Positions 33,786 through 40,085 of a stretch of DNA of 40,085 bases are shown here, in pieces. The number at the start of each line of letters is the position of its first letter. Position 1 is the stretch's first letter. Made by a program: the position numbers and the translations under genes. This DNA is from Acidobacteriota bacterium. Its GTDB lineage: Bacteria > Acidobacteriota > Terriglobia > Terriglobales > Acidobacteriaceae. The notes beneath the pieces are model-generated. The model searched no databases. It was given only the letters and a program-made list of their open reading frames with translations, and was not told the origin of the DNA. The stretch covers positions 1 to 40,085 of the forward strand of contig JAGWNX010000026.1 of the NCBI GenBank assembly GCA_028872955.1, given 5' to 3'.

Positions 33786-33929
33786 TCCAACGCGCCGGCC
33801 GCTACCGCAGCTGCGACATCAATTCCGCAGGAAAAGCAATCGCCGCACAGCGCGGAGGCACTGGCGGCGTTCGAGTTCAGCAAGACACTATGGACAGAAT
33901 CGCGGCGGCTTTACTCTTCGCCAGCCTGA
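33786..33929 (+). other. In-frame extension after the zinc-ribbon gene stop
   Basis: 47 sense codons follow the TAA in the same frame and end at TGA 33927-33929, six bases before the convergent DUF192 stop. About two thirds of third positions are G or C, and the residues (including ALAAFEFSKTLWTESRRLYS) look protein-like. This suggests a former C-terminus cut off by a nonsense change, or a sequencing error. Confidence 0.4.
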
Positions 33930-33934
33930 TTGCT

Positions 33935-34294
33935 TCAAACCTCTTCAGCCAGGATCTGGTCACCTACCGTCGTCTGTGAACGTTGCAGGACTCCGGCCGG
34001 CAGCTCCAGGGCACGCACTGCCTTCCAATGCATCCTGGTAATCCGGAAAGGCTTCAGGTGGTGGTACAGCGCCACAGCACGCCATTCGCGATCCAGGAAC
34101 AGCACATCGATCGCAAAGCGCATGCCCAGCATGTGCACGCTGTTCGAGGGCTCGATCAGCAGGCCCTCCGGTTCCCGCAACTCGCTTCGTCCGAGCAGCC
34201 CGACAAACCGAGTTAAGGATGTGTCCGCAACCTTAATTCTTGTGCCAAGGCTCTGCTGGCGCGTTAAGTTGCGCAGGTGGAGTAGTCGGCTCAT
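33935..34294 (-). CDS. DUF192 family protein
   Basis: 119 residues. The DUF192 signature is clear: DTSLTRFVGLLGR, a middle region EGLLIEPSNSVHMLGMRFAI, then DVLFLDREWRAVAL and ALELPAGV. Most DUF192 proteins carry a signal peptide; this one does not, so it may be cytoplasmic. It follows tadC and the 30-residue peptide gene on the same strand and is probably the last gene of the main tad operon. The biochemical role of the family is unknown. Confidence 0.9.
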   Translation of the reverse strand: MSRLLHLRNLTRQQSLGTRIKVADTSLTRFVGLLGRSELREPEGLLIEPSNSVHMLGMRFAIDVLFLDREWRAVALYHHLKPFRITRMHWKAVRALELPAGVLQRSQTTVGDQILAEEV

Positions 34295-34317
34295 CCTAAG
34301 CCCCGTTGCCCGGTTCT

Positions 34318-34410
34318 CTAGGCCTTCTTCTTGCGACGCTGCACCAGCACAAACAGAACGATAAGGAACGCTGCGCCAGAGATGATGCGAATGATCGTGG
34401 TGTTATCCAT
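34318..34410 (-). CDS. 30-residue membrane peptide in the tad operon
   Basis: ATG at 34410 to TAG at 34318, encoding 30 residues: a short polar start (MDNTTIIR), one hydrophobic helix (IISGAAFLIVLFVLV) and a strongly basic tail QRRKKKA. The ribosome-binding site GAAGGAGAAAG stands at ideal distance, among the best in the window, which argues that it is translated. It lies 48 bp downstream of tadC and 23 bp before DUF192. The tail predicts a cytoplasmic C-terminus. No family recognised; a regulator or stabiliser of TadB/TadC is a guess. Confidence 0.7.
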   Translation of the reverse strand: MDNTTIIRIISGAAFLIVLFVLVQRRKKKA

Positions 34411-34458
34411 AGCTTTCTCCTTCAGGTTGAAACAACAGTTGCTGTCACCGCCAGATGT

Positions 34459-35373
34459 CTACTGAAACATCTGACTCATATTATTGCGAATGCTGATAAT
34501 TGCCGGAGCTAAAAGTACGATAAACATGCTCGGGAAGATGAAGAGTACCAAGGGAAACACCATCTTGATACTGGTCTTGGCAGCGAGCTCCTCGGCAAGC
34601 TGCTGACGTTGCAGACGAAGCCCGTCGGCAAAGGTACCCAGCGAGCGTGAGATGGGCGTACCGAACTTATCTGTCTGCACCAGCATGCTGACGAACGAAC
34701 GCACCATCTCCAGCTTCGTCCGTTCTGCAAAGTGCCTCCAGGCCTCAATGCGGGGTGTGCCGGCGCGCTGCTCCAGATTAATCTGCCGCAGCTCTTCGCT
34801 CAGCTCGGGATGCGAGAGTGCCAGCTCTGCGCCAACCCGGATTAGGGCCTGATCCATGCCCAGTCCGGCCTCCATACAAATGACCAGCAGATCCAGAGCG
34901 TCCGGCAGCGCCAGGCGAATCGCCTCGCGGCGGCGTGTGATTGCGCCAGAGAGCCAGAAGTCCGGTGCCAGGTAGCCGACGACTCCGCAGGCAATCGTCC
35001 AGAAGACAGTGTTCTCGCGGACCAGGAAGCTCGCCAGCAGCGCGCCTCCCACCGGCAACATCAGTCGAACTGCCTGGAACAGCTCGACATGCGAACGCTG
35101 GCGAAACCCTGCCAGTCCCAGCCGCCGTTCTACATCGGAGGTGTCACCAAGTCCGACAGCCTTAGTGATCCTGGTGAACTGTGCGGCCAACGCACTCACC
35201 ACCACCGCGGTCCCCTCTTCTTCGGTCAGCTCGGCCTGCTGCTCGCGGAACACAGGCGCATCCACCGTTTCGGATAGGCGTCTTTCTGCGTTGCTTCGAC
35301 GCGAGAGGACCGAGACGATCACACCAACGGCAAGTAGAACGGTAACGAGAATCAGGAATCCGATCAGGATCAT
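34459..35373 (-). CDS. tadC: TadC, Tad pilus inner-membrane platform protein
   Basis: 304 residues of the type II secretion F family. N-terminal membrane helix, central helices (VRLMLPVGGALLASFLV, VFWTIACGVVGYLAPDFWLS), the conserved cytoplasmic part RLALPDALDLLVICMEAGLG with RAGTPRIEAWRHFAERT, and a C-terminal membrane segment (MVFPLVLFIFPSMFIVLLAP). With TadB it forms the platform that turns TadA motion into pilus extension. The start lies 4 bp after the tadB stop. Confidence 0.93.
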   Translation of the reverse strand: MILIGFLILVTVLLAVGVIVSVLSRRSNAERRLSETVDAPVFREQQAELTEEEGTAVVVSALAAQFTRITKAVGLGDTSDVERRLGLAGFRQRSHVELFQAVRLMLPVGGALLASFLVRENTVFWTIACGVVGYLAPDFWLSGAITRRREAIRLALPDALDLLVICMEAGLGMDQALIRVGAELALSHPELSEELRQINLEQRAGTPRIEAWRHFAERTKLEMVRSFVSMLVQTDKFGTPISRSLGTFADGLRLQRQQLAEELAAKTSIKMVFPLVLFIFPSMFIVLLAPAIISIRNNMSQMFQ

Positions 35374-35377
35374 GGCC

Positions 35378-36337
35378 TTATACCTTTATGTTCACAATCT
35401 TGCGGATGACAACCATGCCGAAACACATCAGAATCAGCCCCACGACGATCAGCTTTCGTCCCAGAGAGTCCTGTAACAACAGGTCAGAGTAGTGAGGATT
35501 GACGATTGAGATTCCAAAGAACAGGATGACGGGCAGCAGGCAGAGGATCCAGCCCGTCAGGCGACCTTGCGCCGTATGCACGCGAATCTCACCCTCCAGC
35601 TTAATGCGTTGACGCAAAACAGACGTGGTCTTCTCCAGCACTTCGACAAGGTTGCCACCTGTCTCGCGCTGAATCAGGATCGCGGTAATCAGGTAACGGA
35701 CGTCCGAGAGTGGCACGCGCTCCGTCAGGTTCATCAACGCGTCGCGCATCGGCAGGCCAAAGTTCTGCTCCTCAAACAAACGGCGGAACTCGGGCCCGAC
35801 GGGCTCTGCAATCTCCTGGGCAACCATCTCCGTTGCCGAACTGATCGAGTGCCCTGCCTTCAGCGCTCGGGCCAGCAGGTCCAGCGTCTCCGGCAATAGC
35901 TTGATGAACTTGGTAAAACGCTGATGCCTGGCGAACAGCAGATACAACACAGGGCCACATACTGCGAGCAGAGCCAGCAGGCCAACCGTAACCGGGTTAG
36001 GCAGCACCAGACGGCCAAACCACACCACCACAACCCCCGCCAGCAACGAACTGGAGACTAGCTTGCCCACGCTCCAGTTCTTGTCTGCCTCTGCGAGGAG
36101 GCGGCGAAGTCGTGCCGCAGGCTCAAGCCGAGACAGGATGGTGTTAAGCCAGGGAACATCGCTGAACGTATCCCGCTTGAGAATGTCGACCGGCACATAG
36201 CTCTCGCCGTCCGCCTCGCGAACGATGCCGGAGAGGCGTGCCTGCAGGCGCAACTCGCTCTGGCTAGGCTTGGTCAGCAACATGACCAGGCCAAACGCAA
36301 CCAGCAGGACGGAGATAAAGAGTAAAAACAGCGCCAT
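35378..36337 (-). CDS. tadB: TadB, Tad pilus inner-membrane platform protein
   Basis: 319 residues, type II secretion F family. Membrane helices at about 1-21 and two near 95-130, then LLPETLDLLARALKAGHSIS and FGLPMRDALMNLTERVP, then AILIQRETGGNLVEVLEKTT, all family hallmarks, and a C-terminal membrane segment. It pairs with TadC. It lies 19 bp after tadA. Confidence 0.94.
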   Translation of the reverse strand: MALFLLFISVLLVAFGLVMLLTKPSQSELRLQARLSGIVREADGESYVPVDILKRDTFSDVPWLNTILSRLEPAARLRRLLAEADKNWSVGKLVSSSLLAGVVVVWFGRLVLPNPVTVGLLALLAVCGPVLYLLFARHQRFTKFIKLLPETLDLLARALKAGHSISSATEMVAQEIAEPVGPEFRRLFEEQNFGLPMRDALMNLTERVPLSDVRYLITAILIQRETGGNLVEVLEKTTSVLRQRIKLEGEIRVHTAQGRLTGWILCLLPVILFFGISIVNPHYSDLLLQDSLGRKLIVVGLILMCFGMVVIRKIVNIKV

Positions 36338-36356
36338 AGTTGCCTCTGTTTCGAGA

Positions 36357-37727
36357 TCAGATCTCGACGTTCACATCAAAAAGACTCATGGGCACATCCA
36401 CACCAGAGGCACGGAGCTTGTCGATGAACTTGGGGACCACTCCGGTCGACCGGAATCGCCCCAGAACTTTGCCGCTCTGCCCAATGCCGCGCTTTTCAAA
36501 GATGTAAATGTCCTGCAAACTTACAATCTCTTCGTTCATGCCCATCACCTCAGTAAAGTGCGTGATGCGACGCGTGCCATCGCTCATGCGCGAGACCTGG
36601 ATGATGATGCCCACCGCAGACGCAATCTGCTGGCGAATCGCCTTCTCCGGCAGATTCAGATTGGCCATCAGTGCCATGGTCTCCATACGCGAGATTGCAT
36701 CGCGCGGATTGTTCGCGTGCACGGTGGTCAAGGATCCGTCATGTCCGGTGTTCATCGCCTGCAACATATCCAAAGCCTCTTCGCCACGCACCTCGCCCAC
36801 CACAATGCGGTCCGGCCGCATACGAAGTGCGTTGATGAGCAACTCGCGCTGCCGGATACCGCCGCGCCCTTCGACGTTCGCAGGCCTCGTCTCCAGACGC
36901 ACCTTATGCTCTTGCTTCAGCTGCAACTCCGCGGAGTCTTCGATCGTCACAATGCGCTCATCCTCAGGGATAAAGCCGGAGAGCACGTTGAGCAGAGGTG
37001 TCTTACCAGCGCCTGTGCCACCGGAGATGACAATATTCAGTCGCGCCTTGATGGCACCGCGCAGCATCTCGAGCATCTGCACCGTCAACGACTTATTCGT
37101 CAAAAGATCCTCAGCCTCGAGCGGCACCGTGCCGAAGCGACGAATCGACAGAATCGGTCCATCCACGGCCAGCGGCGGAATAATCGCGTTCACACGGGAG
37201 CCATCATCCAGTCTGGCATCGACCATGGGCGAAGATTCATCCACGCGACGACCGACGGCGGAGACGATCTTCTCGATGATGTGCATCAGATGATTTGCAT
37301 CTTTGAAGGTTACACTTGTCTTTTCGAGCAGACCCCGACGCTCTACATAGACGGCGCGATGCGTATTAACCAGGATGTCGTTGATGGTTGGATCCTGCAG
37401 CAAAGGCTCCAGTGGCCCCAGGCCGAAGACCTCATCCAATACCTCTCGCCCAAGACGGTCTTTCTCAACCATGCTCAGCGGCGTATTCAATGTATTCACC
37501 AGATCCTGAATCACGCTCAGAATCTGCTGCCGTGCACGATTATCCTGCATCGTGCTGAGCTTCTCCAGATCGACTCGCACCAGCATATCGCGATGAATTG
37601 TCGACTTGATCTCCTGATACTCCTTGGCAGACATACCGCCGCGCGACTGCAGGTTACCTGTCTGAAAGAGTACCCGCTCTGCGTTGGCTAAGTTCGTTCC
37701 CGCCGGATTTCCCATCGTATCCCCCAT
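36357..37727 (-). CDS. tadA: TadA/CpaF assembly ATPase
   Basis: 456 residues. The N-terminal domain is followed by a VirB11-like ATPase: Walker A GGTGAGKT at 236-243, [20 protein letters not shown] at 304-323, and histidine box [12 protein letters not shown] at 328-339. Directly after the Walker A comes Pro-Leu-Leu-Asn, where relatives commonly have Thr-Leu-Leu-Asn. It powers pilus assembly. The start could instead be the ATG at 37715, which is better spaced from a GGGGGA sequence. It lies 16 bp after tadZ. Confidence 0.94.
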   Translation of the reverse strand: MGDTMGNPAGTNLANAERVLFQTGNLQSRGGMSAKEYQEIKSTIHRDMLVRVDLEKLSTMQDNRARQQILSVIQDLVNTLNTPLSMVEKDRLGREVLDEVFGLGPLEPLLQDPTINDILVNTHRAVYVERRGLLEKTSVTFKDANHLMHIIEKIVSAVGRRVDESSPMVDARLDDGSRVNAIIPPLAVDGPILSIRRFGTVPLEAEDLLTNKSLTVQMLEMLRGAIKARLNIVISGGTGAGKTPLLNVLSGFIPEDERIVTIEDSAELQLKQEHKVRLETRPANVEGRGGIRQRELLINALRMRPDRIVVGEVRGEEALDMLQAMNTGHDGSLTTVHANNPRDAISRMETMALMANLNLPEKAIRQQIASAVGIIIQVSRMSDGTRRITHFTEVMGMNEEIVSLQDIYIFEKRGIGQSGKVLGRFRSTGVVPKFIDKLRASGVDVPMSLFDVNVEI

Positions 37728-37743
37728 CCTCTACGTGCTCACG

Positions 37744-38967
37744 TCAGATCCGCAGCAAGCCAAATCGTCCGCGGCCGGTGCTGGACTTCACCTCGGAGAC
37801 ACTCTCGTGTCCCGCAACGGATGCTGTCCAGCGATTGATTGCCTGCGCAAACTCGGACTTCGACTTGTGGCTCACCGGTACTCCTGCCCCAATTGCGTCC
37901 GCCAGTTCAGGACCAGCAAAAGGAATTGTGTGGCTCACCTTCAACTTGGTCGTCTTTTCAATATGTTCGTTCGAGATCGACGCATGCTTCGACGTGCGAT
38001 TCACGATGATCTTGATCTTCGCGAGCGGAATCAGCCGGCCGACATAGTCAACGTACCGTACCAGGTTGCGCACGGATGGAAGTTCCGGCGTCGTCACCAG
38101 GTAGAGTTCGTCCAACGCCTCCAGAATCGCCATGTTCATCTCGTCCAGCCCTTGTCCGCAGTCGACGATCACGTTGTTGAACATGCGCGTCATCGAACGC
38201 AAGGTCATCAGTGTGGCGTCCGAGGAGACTCGTGGTGGCGCGATGAAAGACTCGGGAGAAAGCAACACTTCAAGTCCGCTCTCGTGCTTCATCACAAACC
38301 CTTGCAGCAGCTCGGCATCCAGTCGTTCCAGGTTATGCACCAGCTCATGGAAGCCGTAGTTATGATGTTCGAGCCCGAGTTGCAGGGTGACATCTCCGAG
38401 ATCTTTGTGGGAGTCTGCCAGCAGGGTCCTATGCTGTCCGCGGGCAAGCGCAACGCCAAGATGACAAGCCAGGGTCGTGGCTCCCACGCCGCCCTTCACC
38501 CCCATCAAGGCAAGAATCTTGCCCTGCACTGGCGGCAGCAGTGCTTCCATGCGCTTCTTCTGCAGCTGCGTCAAGGCCTCGGTCAGCCTCGCCTTGTCGA
38601 GAGGCTTGGTCAGGTACTCCGTACAGCCACTCCGCATCGCAGCAATAATGGCATCCGAGGCGATGCTCTCGGAGACGGCAAAGATCGCCATATCGCGTCG
38701 CATCGCACGACGCATGTACTCCACCGTCTGCAGCGCGAGTTCGCGGTTCGCATCCAGATCAATGACACAGAGGTCTGGTCGGTACTCGCGAATGGCACGG
38801 ACCAGGGTCGCATCCTTCTCCCCGAAGTACTGCTGAAACGTGCCCATCAGGTTGACGTTGCCGGCCGCGCTGGCCGCGCTACGCAGCGTCCGCTCGCCGG
38901 CATCGTCAATGTGAATCGCAATCAATGACAGTGTTGCATCCGAGTTGAGTGTGCGCCGCTCGATCAC
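37744..38967 (-). CDS. tadZ: TadZ/CpaE pilus-localisation ATPase
   Basis: 407 residues, GTG start with GAGGAG upstream. The N-terminal 140 residues are an atypical receiver-like domain (LCVIDLDANRELAL, SGCTEYLTKPLD). The ParA/MinD-like domain has KGGVGATTLA at 158-167, with Ala in place of the second Walker lysine, as usual for TadZ/CpaE. VIVDCGQGLDEMNMAILEAL follows. It places the pilus machine in the cell. It lies between the secretin and tadA genes. Confidence 0.92.
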   Translation of the reverse strand: MIERRTLNSDATLSLIAIHIDDAGERTLRSAASAAGNVNLMGTFQQYFGEKDATLVRAIREYRPDLCVIDLDANRELALQTVEYMRRAMRRDMAIFAVSESIASDAIIAAMRSGCTEYLTKPLDKARLTEALTQLQKKRMEALLPPVQGKILALMGVKGGVGATTLACHLGVALARGQHRTLLADSHKDLGDVTLQLGLEHHNYGFHELVHNLERLDAELLQGFVMKHESGLEVLLSPESFIAPPRVSSDATLMTLRSMTRMFNNVIVDCGQGLDEMNMAILEALDELYLVTTPELPSVRNLVRYVDYVGRLIPLAKIKIIVNRTSKHASISNEHIEKTTKLKVSHTIPFAGPELADAIGAGVPVSHKSKSEFAQAINRWTASVAGHESVSEVKSSTGRGRFGLLRI

Positions 38968-39008
38968 GTTCTACTCCTCAGTCCATCCCAGACAGCTACC
39001 GCAAGCGG

Positions 39009-40085
39009 CTACTTTTTATCCTTGTTCTCATTGTCAAACGTATCCGAGCTCAGCATGGGTGCAGCCAGCTTCGGTTCGGCAGCGCTCTTCACATTGCCAT
39101 CTGCCGGGTCCAGAATCGTCGGAGTAACCAGAATCAGCAACTCAGAGTTCGATAGATTCATATTCTTGGAGCGAAACAGTTGCCCCAGGATCGGCACATC
39201 GCCAATGCCCGGCACCTTGCTCAGCTGTTCGGTTGTCGTCTTGTCCAGCAATCCTGCAATGCCAAAGCTCTGACCATCTTTCAGCTGAATGTCTGTCTCT
39301 GTTCTGCGGGTTGAAAGCGCGGGAATTGTAAAACCAGAGATCGTCACCGAGTTCGAGTAGTCCAGCGAGCTGACCTCTGGAGCCATGTGGATACGAATCG
39401 TGTTGTCCGGCTCCACCACAGCGGTAAAGTCCAGCTTCACACCATACGGCCGAAACTGAATCGTAACTGCAGGTGTCACTCCGGCTGTCCCCCCCTGCAC
39501 GACGGGATAGGGAAACTCGCCACCGGCCAGAAAGTGAGCCTGCGTCCCGCTGATCGCCATCAAGTTGGGCTCGGCCAGCAACTGCAATACATTATGCTGC
39601 TGCAGGTCCTGAAGCAACATGCCGAAGTTCAGATCCGGACGGTACAAAAAGATGTTCAACAGGCTATTGAGCGAGTAATTCGAGGTGTAGCCCTGGTTGG
39701 TCTGCCCAATCGCACCCGTCAGCACTCCGGTAGTCGGCGCGCTGAACTGCTGCGTGCTGGTCGTGCCAATCGTATTGCCCGCACCAGTGCTCAACAGATT
39801 TACCCCAAACGAGGCGAGGCGAGTCCGGTCCACTTCCGCAAAGCGCACTTTCAGCATCACCTGCTTCGGCCGGGGCGCAGGGGCAACATCGAGGGCACCC
39901 ACCACAGATTTGCTGTAGGCACCCGCTAACTTCACCATCGCGTCCGCAGTGTTCTGGTCGGCAGCCGTGCCGGTCAGAATCACCTTGTCCTCTTCTGCAT
40001 GCACATCGATCTGCTGGTTAGGAAACTGCTGCTGCAGCGCATTCCGCAGGCCATCCACATCAATATCTGCCGTAACGTCCAGCAG
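39009..40085 (-). CDS. cpaC: CpaC/RcpA outer-membrane secretin, 5' end cut by window
   Basis: The frame is open to the window edge, so only the C-terminal 358 residues are seen. A BON-like domain (VILTGTAADQNTADAMVKLA) and a stretch PRPKQVMLKVRFAEVDRTRL are followed by the secretin core: LLQDLQQHNVLQLLAEPNLM, SGTQAHFLAGGEFPYPV, and VPGIGDVPILGQLFRS. The C-terminal tail is Lys/Asp-rich. It forms the outer-membrane pore of the Tad pilus. The coding strand continues past position 40085. Confidence 0.93.
   Translation of the reverse strand: MLDVTADIDVDGLRNALQQQFPNQQIDVHAEEDKVILTGTAADQNTADAMVKLAGAYSKSVVGALDVAPAPRPKQVMLKVRFAEVDRTRLASFGVNLLSTGAGNTIGTTSTQQFSAPTTGVLTGAIGQTNQGYTSNYSLNSLLNIFLYRPDLNFGMLLQDLQQHNVLQLLAEPNLMAISGTQAHFLAGGEFPYPVVQGGTAGVTPAVTIQFRPYGVKLDFTAVVEPDNTIRIHMAPEVSSLDYSNSVTISGFTIPALSTRRTETDIQLKDGQSFGIAGLLDKTTTEQLSKVPGIGDVPILGQLFRSKNMNLSNSELLILVTPTILDPADGNVKSAAEPKLAAPMLSSDTFDNENKDKK

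Noticed and set aside
33890-33979. 29-codon plus-strand frame with a signal-like hydrophobic start
   Set aside because: Overlaps the DUF192 3' end and the zinc-ribbon extension, with no ribosome-binding site.
36225-37691. 488-codon plus-strand frame opposite tadA
   Set aside because: Antisense shadow; tadA on the minus strand carries all ATPase motifs.
1-40085. CRISPR arrays, IS elements and rRNA genes
   Set aside because: No regularly spaced direct repeats, transposase genes with terminal repeats or rRNA-like sequence were seen.

Overview
The window looks like a high-GC, Gram-negative chromosome. I infer Acidobacteriota (Terriglobia-like). The inference rests on the style of the genes: a Tad locus carrying a vWA-type TadG, several GT-C membrane proteins, and a MobF conjugative element of a type I associate with that phylum. 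No rRNA or other marker is present, so the placement is moderate confidence at best.

Positions 1 to about 20,000 are the right-hand part of an integrative and conjugative element (ICE) sitting in the 3' end of a tRNA-Ser(CGA) gene (19982-20073, minus). The left end lies outside the window; no second copy of the tRNA 3' end is visible. Reading leftwards (minus strand) from the regulator, the element holds: a LysR-type regulator; a nine-gene type IV secretion operon (virB2-3-4-9-10-5-6-8-11); ssb; a RepB-like primase; a small unknown protein; a candidate oriT; and an R388-like trwA-trwB-trwC series (accessory protein, coupling protein, MobF relaxase-helicase). A small excisionase-like gene and a tyrosine integrase face the other way, toward the tRNA. 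The most striking signal is a 46-bp regulatory cassette that occurs twice with identical spacing. It consists of a perfect palindrome with T-N11-A geometry, a third half-site and an ATTGGAC box. One copy precedes virB2 and the other precedes the excisionase gene, divergent from lysR. This predicts that the LysR protein switches on excision and conjugation together.

Positions 20,074 to 26,710 are ordinary chromosome on the plus strand: a stand-alone GlmS-type double-SIS protein without a glutaminase domain, SelO (protein AMPylase), a GT39/ArnT-like membrane protein, and two tandem GT87/DUF2029 membrane proteins whose genes overlap by 4 bp.

Positions 26,688 to 40,085 hold a Tad (tight adherence/Flp) pilus region, mostly on the minus strand: a secretin (cut by the window edge), tadZ, tadA, tadB, tadC, a 30-residue membrane peptide gene and a DUF192 gene. 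Then come three plus-strand genes: a GT-C-like membrane protein, a small membrane-anchored protein and a zinc-ribbon protein with an apparent in-frame stop. They are followed by tadE, a vWA-type tadG and a TonB-like gene on the minus strand. Flp pilin and prepilin peptidase genes are not in the window and would be expected to the right.
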